NCBI RefSeq assembly: GCF_028551255.1
Contig: NZ_CP117029.1
Location: 930,001-994,000 of the forward strand
Source of the DNA: Vibrio tubiashii
Lineage (GTDB): Bacteria > Pseudomonadota > Gammaproteobacteria > Enterobacterales > Vibrionaceae
Reading direction: 5' to 3'
Length of the DNA stretch: 64,000 nt
The notes under the pieces: model-generated
Database searches by the model: none
Told to the model about the DNA's origin: nothing
What the model saw: only the letters and a program-made list of their open reading frames with translations
Position numbers and translations under genes: made by a program
Shown here: positions 1-8,863 of the stretch, one piece after another
How the letters are laid out: each line of letters starts with the position of its first letter
Position numbering within the stretch: position 1 is the stretch's first letter

Positions 1-1070
1 CGACCGTAGCAGCAGGAGCCACGGTGTTGGGTGGAGCTGCAGTCGCTGGCTTTGGTGCTGAAAAAGTCACTGATGGTGCTACTACAGCAGCGGTTCAAGT
101 TCCGAGTGGCGCTCAATCACTCGCAGCGGCAAGCGATAATCAAGCTGAATCAGAGATTGACCCAAGTATTGCGGCCGCGACGGTAGCTGCTGGCGCGATT
201 CCTTGGGCTGCATCGGCAGAAGGCCAAGCAAAAGATGACGTAGCCATTAAAGCGGACACTATGTCTAAGGCTCAGCAGGCGCCAGTCGCTCAGTCCGTAC
301 ATCAAGCCATCGTTAGCCAACAATCTCAAGCTCAGCTCGCGCAAGCGCAGCAGCAGAGCGCTGTACCAACCATGCCTAGTGATTTAGCTGCGGCTCAAAT
401 GCAGCAAATGGCAGCATCGCCAAATGCGGCTATGGTTCAAGACCAAGCCATGCTTAAGGCGGTTATGGGGGCAAAAGCGGCGGGTACGCTTGGGCAGATG
501 GCTGCCAATAAAGATGGAGCTCAGCAAGGCGGAGAGTCTAATACCGGTTTTGCTCAGCAACTGGCGCAAGCTTCCGGACAGCAAGGTCCGGGCGCATTAG
601 GTCAAGTAAGAGCTGAGCAAGCGGCCCAAGCACCGTTGCAATTGAATCGAGAACTTGCGGGAGAGCAAGTGGCTGAGCGCGTGCAGATGATGATGTCGAA
701 GAACCTGAAAAACATCGACATTCGTCTCGATCCACCAGAACTTGGTCGAATGCAAATTCGCATGCACATGAATGGCGATGCGGCGACAGTACACTTTACC
801 GTTGCCAACCAGCAAGCCCGTGATGTGATTGAACAATCAATGCCAAGATTGCGCGAAATGCTTGCTCAACAGGGTGTACAATTGGGTGATAGTTCCGTTC
901 AGCAACAAGCGTCAGGACAGCAGCAAAGACGCTATGCCGACAACGGACAAGGAAATAATGGTCAAGGTAACAGCAATCAGGGCTTCTCTGGTGAAGAAAA
1001 CCTTGAACCAGACATCAATCTTGATTTGAATGTCGCAGCAAAGCGTGATGGAATTAGCTATTACGCTTAA
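1..1070 (+). CDS. fliK: FliK, flagellar hook-length control protein (5' end missing)
   Basis: The reading frame is open to the left edge of the window, so the true start lies outside; a GTG at 24 is only an internal codon. FliK is the secreted molecular ruler that measures hook length and switches FlhB from rod/hook to filament export. The visible part is very rich in Ala, Gln and Ser, as expected for the unstructured FliK middle region. The C-terminal third holds the conserved Flg_hook domain (core 'IDIRLDPPELGRMQIRM' at about 715-770), which contacts FlhB. The tail after it is Gln/Asn/Gly rich. It is followed 35 bp later by fliL on the same strand, the usual order in Vibrio. Confidence 0.93.
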   Translation, partial: TVAAGATVLGGAAVAGFGAEKVTDGATTAAVQVPSGAQSLAAASDNQAESEIDPSIAAATVAAGAIPWAASAEGQAKDDVAIKADTMSKAQQAPVAQSVHQAIVSQQSQAQLAQAQQQSAVPTMPSDLAAAQMQQMAASPNAAMVQDQAMLKAVMGAKAAGTLGQMAANKDGAQQGGESNTGFAQQLAQASGQQGPGALGQVRAEQAAQAPLQLNRELAGEQVAERVQMMMSKNLKNIDIRLDPPELGRMQIRMHMNGDAATVHFTVANQQARDVIEQSMPRLREMLAQQGVQLGDSSVQQQASGQQQRRYADNGQGNNGQGNSNQGFSGEENLEPDINLDLNVAAKRDGISYYA

Positions 1071-1105
1071 ACTGTTAAAAACAAAAGAATAGAGAACGTT
1101 AAGTT

Positions 1106-1603
1106 ATGGCAGACGAAGAACTCGAAACGGAAGCACCCAAAGGAAAAAGTAAGCTACTCATCATCATTATTGCTGTCGTAGTGTTACTTGCTGGTGGCGG
1201 CGGAGCTGCTTTCTTCTTGATGGGCTCAGATGAGCCAGCAGAGGGACAAGAAGCCATGCAACAAGAAATGGCTGCGCCAACAGACCCAGTGGCTTACGTT
1301 AATATTCCCCAACCATTTTTATTTAATGTCACAGGCGATAAGAAAGATCGCCTAGTTCAGATTAAAGTCCAGCTCATGGTGCGTGGAAGCGAGAACGAAA
1401 ATCTTGCCCGCTACCACTCTCCACTGATTGAAAGTTCGCTGTTAAGCACGTTTGCTTCAGCTACCGTAGACCAATTACGTACGGTGAATGGTCGAGTTGA
1501 GCTACGCGATAAAGCGACTGATGACATTAAAGCCAGTTTGAATCGAGCAGTTGGGCAGCCTGTGATTGAGCGCGTGCTGTTTACTGACTTTGTAATGCAA
1601 TAG
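1106..1603 (+). CDS. fliL: FliL, flagellar basal body-associated protein
   Basis: 165 residues, the normal length. There is a short acidic/basic cytoplasmic N-terminus, one membrane helix at about residues 17-40 (a run of Ile/Val/Leu followed by GGGGAAFF), and a periplasmic domain with the family pattern 'YVNIPQPFLFNV'. FliL surrounds the stator units of the motor and supports torque in polar-flagellated Vibrio. The C-terminal 'VLFTDFVMQ' matches the usual FliL ending. It lies between fliK and fliM, and fliM starts 7 bp after its stop, so translation is probably coupled. Confidence 0.95.
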   Translation: MADEELETEAPKGKSKLLIIIIAVVVLLAGGGGAAFFLMGSDEPAEGQEAMQQEMAAPTDPVAYVNIPQPFLFNVTGDKKDRLVQIKVQLMVRGSENENLARYHSPLIESSLLSTFASATVDQLRTVNGRVELRDKATDDIKASLNRAVGQPVIERVLFTDFVMQ

Positions 1604-1610
1604 GTGACGA

Positions 1611-2660
1611 GTGACTGATCTATTAAGCCAAGATGAGATTGATGCTCTCTTACACGGTGTAGATGACGTTGATGAGGCCGAAGAGGAAGAAGTTGCCTCG
1701 GATGCCAGTGCGGTAGACTTCGACTTCTCATCGCAAGACCGCATTGTTCGTGGTCGAATGCCAACGCTAGAGTTGATCAATGAGCGCTTTGCTCGCCATA
1801 TGCGCATCAGCTTGTTTAACATGCTGCGCAAAACCGCTGAAGTCTCTATCAATGGCGTACAGATGATGAAGTTTGGTGAGTACCAAAATACCCTGTACGT
1901 ACCCACTAGCTTGAACATGGTACGCTTTAGACCACTAAAAGGTACCGCGCTAATTACCATGGAAGCACGTTTGGTATTTATCTTGGTAGAGAACTTTTTT
2001 GGTGGCGATGGTCGTTTCCATGCTCGTATCGAAGGTCGTGAATTTACCCCAACCGAGCGTCGTATCGTTCAGCTTCTGCTTAAGATCGTGTTTGAAGATT
2101 ATAAAGAAGCTTGGTCGCCTGTAATGGGGGTGGAGTTTGAATATCTAGACTCTGAAGTGAACCCGAGCATGGCGAACATCGTCAGCCCGACAGAAGTGAT
2201 TGTTGTGAGCTCATTCCATATTGAAGTGGATGGCGGTGGTGGTGACTTCCACGTGGTGATGCCGTATTCCATGGTTGAGCCGATTCGCGAGCTGTTGGAT
2301 GCAGGTGTCCAGTCTGACAAGATGGAGACTGACGTTCGTTGGAGTACAGCGCTGCGTGAAGAGATTATGGATGTTCCAGTTAACTTCCGCGTCGATTTGC
2401 TAGAGCAAGACATCTCGCTGCGAGACTTAATGGAGCTCCAACCAGGCGACATTATTCCTATTGAGATGCCAGAACATGCGGTGATGTTTGTTGAAGAGTT
2501 GCCAACCTATCGAGTGAAGATGGGACGTTCAGGGGACAAGCTCGCAGTTCAGGTATCAGAAGAAATTAAACGACCAGATGTGGTTAAAACGGATATCGCC
2601 TTCTTAGGTAAAGACGTCATCTCTGAACTAGAAGAAGACGAAGGCGAAATCGAAGATTAA
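1611..2660 (+). CDS. fliM: FliM, flagellar motor switch protein
   Basis: 349 residues, starting at a GTG. The N-terminal 'LSQDEIDALLHG' is the conserved CheY-P binding segment, which fixes this start. It is followed by an acidic linker, the CheC-like middle domain, and a C-terminal SpoA domain that pairs with FliN in the C ring. Binding of CheY-P (cheY is encoded at 58546) changes rotation direction. The order fliL-fliM-fliN with gaps of 7 and 21 bp indicates one transcript. Nothing is missing compared with the family. Confidence 0.97.
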   Translation: MTDLLSQDEIDALLHGVDDVDEAEEEEVASDASAVDFDFSSQDRIVRGRMPTLELINERFARHMRISLFNMLRKTAEVSINGVQMMKFGEYQNTLYVPTSLNMVRFRPLKGTALITMEARLVFILVENFFGGDGRFHARIEGREFTPTERRIVQLLLKIVFEDYKEAWSPVMGVEFEYLDSEVNPSMANIVSPTEVIVVSSFHIEVDGGGGDFHVVMPYSMVEPIRELLDAGVQSDKMETDVRWSTALREEIMDVPVNFRVDLLEQDISLRDLMELQPGDIIPIEMPEHAVMFVEELPTYRVKMGRSGDKLAVQVSEEIKRPDVVKTDIAFLGKDVISELEEDEGEIED

Positions 2661-2681
2661 GAGATTATATAGGTAACAAGT

Positions 2682-3092
2682 ATGGAACCGAGTGACGACC
2701 AAAAACTGGCGGACGAATGGGCTGCCGCATTAGGTGAAGATCCTGATGCACCTGAGGTAGACGTCGATGAAGTGATGAATGCCCAGCTAGATGAGCTTCA
2801 AGACACCTCGTCACCAATCACCGACGATGAGCGTCGTAAGCTAGATACCATCTTAGATATTCCAGTGACTATTTCGATGGAAGTGGGTCGCTCGCAGATT
2901 AGCATCCGTAACCTACTGCAGCTTAACCAAGGTTCAGTTGTGGAATTGGAGCGCTTGGCGGGTGAGTCATTGGACGTACTGGTTAACGGCACTCTGATTG
3001 CTCATGGCGAAGTTGTTGTGGTCAACGATAAGTTTGGTATTCGTCTTACCGATGTAATCAGTCAAACTGAGAGAATTAAGAAACTACGATAG
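2682..3092 (+). CDS. fliN: FliN, flagellar motor switch protein
   Basis: 136 residues, with an acidic N-terminal half (many Asp/Glu) and a C-terminal SpoA domain containing 'IPVTISMEVGRSQISIRNLL' and 'VNGTLIAHGEVVVVNDKFGI'. FliN forms the base of the C ring with FliM and docks the FliH-FliI export ATPase complex. The gene sits 21 bp after fliM and 13 bp before fliO. Confidence 0.97.
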   Translation: MEPSDDQKLADEWAAALGEDPDAPEVDVDEVMNAQLDELQDTSSPITDDERRKLDTILDIPVTISMEVGRSQISIRNLLQLNQGSVVELERLAGESLDVLVNGTLIAHGEVVVVNDKFGIRLTDVISQTERIKKLR

Positions 3093-3105
3093 TGCAAGGA
3101 TAGCT

Positions 3106-3513
3106 ATGTCTTTCAAGGTTAAGGAGTACTTACTTTACTCACTTATACTGCTTTCTCCTTCTGCAATGGCTACCGTTTCTCAACCCGGTAGCCAGCTTGA
3201 TTGGGCGACCACTTTTGGGTCGCTCTTATTCGTTATAGTCTTTATTTTATTTTTGGCATGGCTACTCAAACGAATGCGAGTTCCAGCCTTAGTCAATCAG
3301 AAAGGCCTAAGCGTAGTGCGCCAAATTGCGGTAGGCCACAAAGAACGTATTGTGATTGTACAAGCAGGAGAAGAGCAATTCTTAGTTGGCGTGACTGCGC
3401 AATCAATCCAACTGATCTCAAAACTGGAGAAACCTTTGTCTCAGGAGGAGATGGCTGCGAGTCCTTTTTCCAATCAACTGACTCAGCTATTAAAGAAGAA
3501 TGAAAAAAGCTAA
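3106..3513 (+). CDS. fliO: FliO, flagellar export apparatus assembly protein
   Basis: 135 residues. There is a possible signal sequence at residues 1-23 and a membrane helix at about 33-52 ('[18 protein letters not shown]'), then a cytoplasmic domain with the FliO pattern '[20 protein letters not shown]' and '[13 protein letters not shown]'. FliO is a scaffold for assembling the FliP ring and is the least conserved member of the export gate. It overlaps the start of fliP by 14 bp, so the two are translationally coupled. Confidence 0.93.
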   Translation: MSFKVKEYLLYSLILLSPSAMATVSQPGSQLDWATTFGSLLFVIVFILFLAWLLKRMRVPALVNQKGLSVVRQIAVGHKERIVIVQAGEEQFLVGVTAQSIQLISKLEKPLSQEEMAASPFSNQLTQLLKKNEKS

Positions 3514-4369
3514 TAACCTAACATTGATTGTCTTAGCGTTTGTTCTGACACTGTTTTCAGCGTTCTCTCAAGCACAGCAAGAGATAGAAACCCCTGTACC
3601 GAGCAATGTGGCTCCGTCCGAATCTGTGACGGTCACTGCGATGGAAAAGGAGCAAGGGGCGTCACGCACGATAGCCGCAGGTACAACGACCGGTGGTGGT
3701 ATTCCTGCCTTTACCATGACTACCAATGCTGACGGTGGCGAAGACTACTCTATCAACCTACAGATTCTCGCATTGATGACCATGCTTGGTTTCTTACCAG
3801 CTATGGTTATCTTGATGACATCATTCACGCGAATTGTCGTTGTTATGTCCATCCTTAGGCAAGCGATGGGTCTCCAGCAAACACCGTCAAATCAGGTGAT
3901 AATTGGTATTGCTATCTTCCTCACCTTCTTCATCATGTCGCCGGTGCTAAACAAAATTAATGATGAGGCGATTCAGCCATACATCAATGAGCAGATAACC
4001 GCTCGCGAGGCGTTTGATTTAGCTCAGGTGCCAATGAAAGACTTCATGCTTAAGCAAACACGCGTCAAAGACTTAGAAACCTTCGTTAATATATCGGGCT
4101 CGACGGCGACAGCCCCTGAAGATGTTTCGATGGCAGTGCTTATCCCAGCCTTTATCACTTCGGAGCTAAAAACGGCTTTCCAAATTGGCTTTATGCTGTT
4201 TTTGCCATTTTTGATTATCGACTTAGTGGTGGCATCGGTATTGATGGCGATGGGTATGATGATGCTTTCGCCGATGATCGTCTCCTTGCCATTTAAATTG
4301 ATGCTGTTTGTTTTGGTCGATGGCTGGAACCTAATTTTGTCGACCTTGGCCGGCAGTTTCGCCTTGTGA
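3500..4369 (+). CDS. fliP: FliP, flagellar type III export gate protein
   Basis: 289 residues. It has an N-terminal cleavable signal peptide (MKKA...SAFSQAQ), a variable periplasmic stretch of about 65 residues, then the strongly conserved FliP core starting '[19 protein letters not shown]' with '[20 protein letters not shown]'. Further helices include a Met-rich one, '[20 protein letters not shown]', before the final 'LVDGWNLI' stretch. Five FliP subunits build the export pore with FliQ and FliR. The long N-terminal insert is usual for FliP proteins that keep a signal peptide. Confidence 0.97.
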   Translation: MKKANNLTLIVLAFVLTLFSAFSQAQQEIETPVPSNVAPSESVTVTAMEKEQGASRTIAAGTTTGGGIPAFTMTTNADGGEDYSINLQILALMTMLGFLPAMVILMTSFTRIVVVMSILRQAMGLQQTPSNQVIIGIAIFLTFFIMSPVLNKINDEAIQPYINEQITAREAFDLAQVPMKDFMLKQTRVKDLETFVNISGSTATAPEDVSMAVLIPAFITSELKTAFQIGFMLFLPFLIIDLVVASVLMAMGMMMLSPMIVSLPFKLMLFVLVDGWNLILSTLAGSFAL

Positions 4370-4382
4370 CGGGAGAAAGACT

Positions 4383-4652
4383 ATGACTCCTGAAATGTTC
4401 GTTGAGTTGTTTCGTGAAGCACTTTGGATGGTTCTCATCATGGTGTGCGCAATCATTATTCCCAGTCTGTTGATTGGTTTAGTGGTTGCTATTTTCCAAG
4501 CGGCGACCTCGATCAATGAACAAACCCTAAGTTTCTTACCTCGTTTAATTGTCACGCTACTCGCGCTGATGTTGTTTGCTCACTGGATGACACAAATGCT
4601 AATGGAGTTTTTCTTTAGCATGATAGAGCGACTGCCTCAGGTACTGTATTAG
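4383..4652 (+). CDS. fliQ: FliQ, flagellar type III export gate protein
   Basis: 89 residues with two membrane helices (about 14-37 and 50-75). The family signatures 'MTPEMFVELFREALW' and 'LVVAIFQAATSINEQTL' are both present. Four FliQ subunits wrap the FliP/FliR pore. It sits 13 bp after fliP and 8 bp before fliR. Confidence 0.97.
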   Translation: MTPEMFVELFREALWMVLIMVCAIIIPSLLIGLVVAIFQAATSINEQTLSFLPRLIVTLLALMLFAHWMTQMLMEFFFSMIERLPQVLY

Positions 4653-4660
4653 GTAGCGTT

Positions 4661-5443
4661 ATGGAATACCCAACGAGCATCGTTTTAGACTGGATTGCCA
4701 ACTATTTTTGGCCTTATACCCGAATCGCAGCCATGCTGATGGTGATGTCGGTAACGGGCGCTCGTTTTGTCTCTACTCGTGTTCGTCTTTATTTGGGGTT
4801 AGCGATTACTTTCGCAGTCATGCCAGCGATTCCAGCGGTGCCGGATAATATTGAATTGCTCTCTTTTGCTGGCTTTATGACGCTACTGGAGCAGATCATC
4901 ATCGGTGTTGCGATGGGCACTGTTACCCAGTTTATGATCCAGATTTTCGTTATCTTGGGTCAGATCTTAGGTATGCAGTCGAGCTTGGGTTTTGCCTCCA
5001 TGGTTGACCCCGCCAATGGACAGAACACCCCCTTGCTTGGTCAACTATTTATGTTCCTCGCGACCATGTTCTTCTTAGCAACTGACGGTCACTTAAAGAT
5101 GATCATGTTGGTTGTGATGAGCTTTAAATCTTTGCCGATTGGGACGGGTTCATTAACCACGGTCGATTTTAGAGAATTGGCCCTGTGGCTAGGTATTATG
5201 TTTAAAGCCGCATTGAGTATGTCGTTGTCAGGCATTATTGCTTTACTGACGATTAACCTGTCGTTTGGTGTTATGACGCGTGCCGCGCCGCAGCTGAACA
5301 TTTTCTCTTTGGGCTTTGCGTTTGCGCTTATGGTCGGTTTGCTGTTGTGTTGGTACATTATTGCCGGACTCTATAATCACTATGAGCTAATCTGGTTACA
5401 AGGTGAACAGCAGGTTTGCTCGTTTATCAGGTTGAATTGTTAG
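4661..5443 (+). CDS. fliR: FliR, flagellar type III export gate protein
   Basis: 260 residues with six or so hydrophobic segments and FliR hallmarks 'TRIAAMLMVMSVTGARFVSTRVR' (start) and 'QILGMQSSLGFASMVDPANG'. One FliR completes the FliP5-FliQ4 pore. The stop codon TAG (5441-5443) is the first three bases of a 269-bp inverted-repeat element, so the last residues may have been altered by that insertion. The length is still normal for the family. Whether the natural C-terminus was a few residues longer needs an alignment. Confidence 0.95.
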   Translation: MEYPTSIVLDWIANYFWPYTRIAAMLMVMSVTGARFVSTRVRLYLGLAITFAVMPAIPAVPDNIELLSFAGFMTLLEQIIIGVAMGTVTQFMIQIFVILGQILGMQSSLGFASMVDPANGQNTPLLGQLFMFLATMFFLATDGHLKMIMLVVMSFKSLPIGTGSLTTVDFRELALWLGIMFKAALSMSLSGIIALLTINLSFGVMTRAAPQLNIFSLGFAFALMVGLLLCWYIIAGLYNHYELIWLQGEQQVCSFIRLNC

Positions 5444-5709
5444 GGTCTGTTGACCTTTTGAGCTGATTTTTGCAGCAGTTTGTGGGTGCTTTATGCAAGG
5501 CAGAGGCTTTGAATTGTAGTTGCCCTACCTGATAAGCCGATAACGCAGCAGAAGGGAGCCACAAACGCTGCCCGAAGGGTTCGGCTAAAAGCGTTTTACT
5601 CTTTGTTGAGAGGTATTTTGCTTAGAATGACTAGGCGGCAAACCTCTCGCCGCGATTAAAACGCTTTTATCTCGAACAAAATTTAACCGCAAAAGGTCAA
5701 CAGACCCTA
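5441..5709. mobile_element. MITE-like element with 20-bp perfect terminal inverted repeats
   Basis: Bases 5441-5460 (TAGGGTCTGTTGACCTTTTG) are exactly reverse-complementary to 5690-5709. The outermost TA on each side could be a TA target duplication, as made by IS630/mariner-type transposases. The 269-bp body has no coding potential but holds further internal pairing: a stem around 5586-5600 with 5656-5671 (TAAAAGCG...CGCTTTTA), and inside it GAGAGGT...ACCTCTC. It lies inside the flagellar operon and carries no obvious T-tract terminator in the + direction. Its left end supplies the fliR stop and its right end abuts the flhB ribosome binding site. A non-autonomous transposable element is the best reading; no transposase is present. 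Confidence 0.8.
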
Positions 5710-5718
5710 GGAGGCTGA

Positions 5719-6849
5719 ATGGCAGAGTCAGACGGTCAAGAACGCACAGAAGATGCCACGCCCAGACGCTTGCAACAGGCCCGTGAAAAAGGGCAGGTTG
5801 CAAGGTCAAAAGAGCTAGCATCGGTATCTGTATTGGTCGTAGGAGCCATCTCTCTAATGTGGTTTGGCGAGAGTCTTGCGCGCGCTTTATTCAGTTCAAT
5901 GGGCAGATTGTTTACTCTCTCACGCGAAGAAATATTCGACCAAGTTAAGCTATTTGATATTGCCTTGGGCTCGCTAGGTAGTTTGCTACTACCATTATTG
6001 CTTATTCTAGTGACACTGTTTCTGGCGGCGTTAATCGGTGCCGCTGGGGTTGGTGGAGTGAGCTTTTCAGCGGAAGCCGCCATGCCCAAATGGTCGAAGA
6101 TGAACCCGCTAAGCGGCCTAAAGCGTATGGTCGGCTTGCAAAGTTGGGTCGAGCTGATTAAGTCCATTCTGAAAGTGGCTTTGGTTTCCGGCATGGCGTT
6201 TTATTTGATTAGCGCTGCCAAAGAAGATCTATTTCAATTGAGCCTAGATGTTTATCCGCAGAACATCTTTCACTCGCTCGATATACTGCTCGACTTCATT
6301 TTACTGATTAGTTGTACTTTGTTGATAGTTGCGGCTATCGATATTCCGTTTCAGATTTGGCAACACGCCAATCAACTGAAAATGACGAAGCAAGAAGTGA
6401 AAGACGAATACAAAGAGACTGAAGGTAAGCCTGAAGTTAAAGGTCGTATTCGTATGTTGCAACGCGAAGCCGCCCAGCGACGCATGATGTCTGAAGTTCC
6501 GCAAGCCGACGTTATCGTAACCAACCCAGAGCACTTCTCCGTTGCGCTGCGCTACAAGCAAGACACAGATCGAGCGCCAATCGTGGTCGCCAAAGGTACT
6601 GACCATATGGCGCTTAAAATCCGCGAGATTGCCCGCGAGCACGATATCTATGTTGTTCCGGCTCCACCATTAGCTCGCGCGCTGTATCATTCAACAGAAT
6701 TAGAGCAAGAGATCCCTGACGGTCTGTTTACCGCCGTGGCACAGATCCTTGCCTACGTATTCCAGTTAAAACAATACCGCAAACGCGGTGGTCAAAGACC
6801 AAACCTCAAAGCGTCAGAGTTGCCGATTCCACCGGAGTACAGGAAATAG
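5719..6849 (+). CDS. flhB: FlhB, flagellar export substrate-specificity switch
   Basis: 376 residues with the N-terminal signature 'GQERTEDATPRRLQQAREKG', four membrane helices, and a cytoplasmic domain. The autocleavage site is at residues 269-272 and reads NPEH instead of the common NPTH; the cleaving Asn and Pro are kept. FlhB changes export from hook to filament subunits after FliK contact. A strong Shine-Dalgarno (AGGAGG, 5709-5714) begins on the last base of the upstream repeat element. In this genome flhA is not next; it lies 46 kb downstream at 53283. After the stop comes a non-coding repeat region. Confidence 0.97.
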   Translation: MAESDGQERTEDATPRRLQQAREKGQVARSKELASVSVLVVGAISLMWFGESLARALFSSMGRLFTLSREEIFDQVKLFDIALGSLGSLLLPLLLILVTLFLAALIGAAGVGGVSFSAEAAMPKWSKMNPLSGLKRMVGLQSWVELIKSILKVALVSGMAFYLISAAKEDLFQLSLDVYPQNIFHSLDILLDFILLISCTLLIVAAIDIPFQIWQHANQLKMTKQEVKDEYKETEGKPEVKGRIRMLQREAAQRRMMSEVPQADVIVTNPEHFSVALRYKQDTDRAPIVVAKGTDHMALKIREIAREHDIYVVPAPPLARALYHSTELEQEIPDGLFTAVAQILAYVFQLKQYRKRGGQRPNLKASELPIPPEYRK

Positions 6850-6913
6850 GAACGGACTGCGCCCTGCTGGAAAACTAGACATAATTCAATCAACGCGAAT
6901 TACCTAGTTCTCT

Positions 6914-7016
6914 GTCATTCCATAGAGTGACGAAGGAGCGAGTAGGGAATCTCATAGCTTGGTGCGCTCATTTGAAGAGATCCCCAACTCGTTCGTAACT
7001 CACTCTTGAGGATGAC
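6914..7016. repeat. 103-bp palindromic repeat, copy 1
   Basis: Copy 2 lies at 35114-35216 and has exactly the same length. Both begin GTCATTCCATAGA and end CACTCTTGAGGATGAC. Inner arms GAGCGAGTAGGGAATCTC and GAGATCCCCAACTCG pair with each other. The copies differ mainly in the loop. This looks like a small dispersed, non-autonomous element. Confidence 0.85.
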
Positions 7017-7070
7017 AAGTTAACTTATTGAAATAATATGGGTTGTCACCAATCGCCAACCCCTCAATAC

Positions 7071-7142
7071 TTTTCCAGTTTTCCAGTTTTCCAGTTTTCC
7101 AGTTTTCCAGTTTTCCAGTTTTCCAGTTTTCCAGTTTTCCAG
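7071..7142. repeat. Tandem repeat, 9 perfect copies of TTTTCCAG
   Basis: There are nine exact 8-bp units without any substitution, followed by a decayed partial unit, ending 12 bp before the 3' end of smrB. Perfect identity implies recent slippage expansion. A shorter array of the same unit is at 35257-35296. Confidence 0.95.
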
Positions 7143-7154
7143 CTCTCCGGCCTT

Positions 7155-7685
7155 TTACTTCTCTGGAATTGAAAGCAACACCAACAGCGCGCCATCGCCG
7201 CCAAATTCTAACGGTGCTTGGTGGAAAGCCATCACGTCAGGGTGCTGAGCAAGCCATAGTGGGGCTTTTTGCTTAAGGATATGTTTACCAATGCCATGCT
7301 GCACACAAGCACAAGAGACTTCATTCTTAATGCAATAGGCGATCATTGCGCCAAGTTCGCGTTTTGCTTCTTGCTGCGTCATGCCGTGCATATCTAAAAA
7401 CACATCGGGTACATACACACCACGACGCAGGCGTTTTACCTCGTACTGGGAAACATCATCACGGGCATAACGTGTTGGGCCATCTTCATTGAGAAGCGGA
7501 ACAAACTCATCTGAGAAGTAGAACTCTGTATCGCTTGCTTCACGGGCAGTTCGAGTAATTTCTTTTTGCTTAGTATTTTTTTTTGGCTGCTGGACTATGG
7601 TATCCTGTGACAACTTTTTTACGCCTTGTACTGCATCCCTAAAAAGGGCGAAGTCGTCATCCATATCGGTGTCTTTTTTGCTCAT
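7155..7685 (-). CDS. smrB: SmrB, ribosome rescue endonuclease (Smr domain)
   Basis: 176 residues from the ATG at 7685 (MSKKDTDMDDDFALF). An in-frame TTG further upstream (7745) would add 20 hydrophobic residues and overlap the prmB promoter, so it is rejected. The C-terminal half is an Smr domain with 'LDMHGMTQQEAKREL' and 'CVQHGIGKHILKQKAPLWL'. In E. coli SmrB cleaves mRNA between collided ribosomes to start rescue. It is divergent from prmB with 62 bp between starts, an arrangement found widely in Gammaproteobacteria. Confidence 0.93.
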   Translation of the reverse strand: MSKKDTDMDDDFALFRDAVQGVKKLSQDTIVQQPKKNTKQKEITRTAREASDTEFYFSDEFVPLLNEDGPTRYARDDVSQYEVKRLRRGVYVPDVFLDMHGMTQQEAKRELGAMIAYCIKNEVSCACVQHGIGKHILKQKAPLWLAQHPDVMAFHQAPLEFGGDGALLVLLSIPEK

Positions 7686-7747
7686 GGGACTAATTAGTAA
7701 ATATATAAATGCAATTAGCAGTATTGTAGCGCTTTTCGGAGGCAATT

Positions 7748-8680
7748 TTGGATAAGATTTTTGTAGAAGAAGCGGTTTCAGAACTTCACACGCTTCAAGA
7801 TATGATTCGTTGGACTGTCAGTCGTTTCAACGCCGCGAACCTTTTTTACGGTCACGGCACTGATAACGCATGGGATGAAGCGGTACAGCTGATTCTTCCA
7901 ACACTGTACTTGCCAATTGATGTTCCTCCGCATGTACTGAACTCTCGTCTGACAACCAGCGAGCGCATGCGCATCGTTGAACGTGTAGTGAAGCGCATTA
8001 ACGAGCGCACTCCAACGGCTTACCTAACCAACCGTGCTTGGTTCTGTGGCCTAGAGTTCTTTGTTGATGAGCGTGTGTTAGTGCCACGTTCTCCAATTGG
8101 TGAGATGATTCAAGCGGAGTTCCAGCCGTGGTTAGTTGAAGAACCAACACGCATTATGGATCTTTGTACTGGTAGTGGTTGTATTGCTATCGCTTGTGCG
8201 CACGCCTTCCCTGAAGCGGAAGTGGATGCGATTGATATCTCAACCGATGCTTTACAAGTTGCTGAGCAGAACGTTCAAGATCATGGTATGGAGCAACAAG
8301 TTTTCCCAATCCGTTCTGACCTATTCCGTGATCTACCAAAAGAGAAGTATAACCTAATCGTGTCTAATCCACCGTACGTGGACGAAGAAGACATGAACAG
8401 CCTACCAGACGAGTTCACTCACGAGCCGGAGCTCGGTTTGGCTGCGGGTACAGATGGTCTGAAGCTTGTACGTCGCATTTTAGCTAACGCGCCAGATTAC
8501 CTCACCGACAACGGTATTCTTATCTGTGAGGTAGGCAACTCTATGGTACATATGATGGAGCAATACCCGCACATTCCATTCACGTGGATTGAGTTCGAGA
8601 ACGGCGGCCATGGTGTGTTTATGCTCACTCGTGAACAGATGTTAGAACATGCAGCAGAGTTTTCTATCTACAAAGATTAG
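7748..8680 (+). CDS. prmB: PrmB, ribosomal protein L3 N5-glutamine methyltransferase
   Basis: 310 residues. It starts at a TTG preceded by GGAGG (7737-7742 region) at ideal spacing. The SAM-binding motif '[16 protein letters not shown]' and the substrate motif NPPY (residues 207-210) mark a protein glutamine N5-methyltransferase. The N-terminal helical domain '[16 protein letters not shown]' is typical of PrmB rather than PrmC. It modifies a Gln of ribosomal protein L3 during ribosome assembly. A hairpin with a T-tract follows. Confidence 0.95.
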   Translation: MDKIFVEEAVSELHTLQDMIRWTVSRFNAANLFYGHGTDNAWDEAVQLILPTLYLPIDVPPHVLNSRLTTSERMRIVERVVKRINERTPTAYLTNRAWFCGLEFFVDERVLVPRSPIGEMIQAEFQPWLVEEPTRIMDLCTGSGCIAIACAHAFPEAEVDAIDISTDALQVAEQNVQDHGMEQQVFPIRSDLFRDLPKEKYNLIVSNPPYVDEEDMNSLPDEFTHEPELGLAAGTDGLKLVRRILANAPDYLTDNGILICEVGNSMVHMMEQYPHIPFTWIEFENGGHGVFMLTREQMLEHAAEFSIYKD

Positions 8681-8704
8681 TGCTTTGAATGGATGATTTA
8701 AGTG

Positions 8705-8737
8705 AAACGCCAAGCAGACATTGCTTGGCGTTTTTTA
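8705..8737 (+). terminator. Rho-independent terminator of prmB
   Basis: Stem AACGCCAAGCA / TGCTTGGCGTT followed by TTTTTATT, 25 bp after the prmB stop. Confidence 0.9.
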
Positions 8738-8863
8738 TTGCGGGTTAAAAAGCGAAATAGATCCTTTTTAGGGGTTTACATCAAACCGTAATAAAGCGAC
8801 TATGAATTTACGAAGAATTGAAGTGTAAAGCCCAGTTTACGGGCGCATAGGATTGAGGAAGTA

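Larger units (their letters stand above)
6849..7142. repeat. Composite repeat locus A: hairpin remnant, 103-bp palindrome, TTTTCCAG array
   Basis: This fills most of the 305-bp gap between flhB and smrB. It contains a degenerate copy (6849-6865) of the GGAACGGACTTCGTCCT hairpin sequence, a 103-bp imperfect palindrome (6914-7016, ends GTCATTCC / GGATGAC), and nine perfect copies of TTTTCCAG (7071-7142). The same three parts recur in the same order at 34917-35314. No coding potential is credible; a small frame through the tandem repeat is an artefact. Confidence 0.85.

Noticed and set aside
5585..5821. Minus-strand frame across the 269-bp element
   Set aside because: Overlaps the flhB start and has no supporting features; the element is non-coding.
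7071..7142. CRISPR-like repetition
   Set aside because: Units are 7-9 bp and contiguous with no spacers, and there are no cas genes nearby. The same holds for 41789-41896 and 45833-45902.
7043..7276. Small frame through the TTTTCCAG array
   Set aside because: Repeat artefact that ends inside smrB on the other strand.
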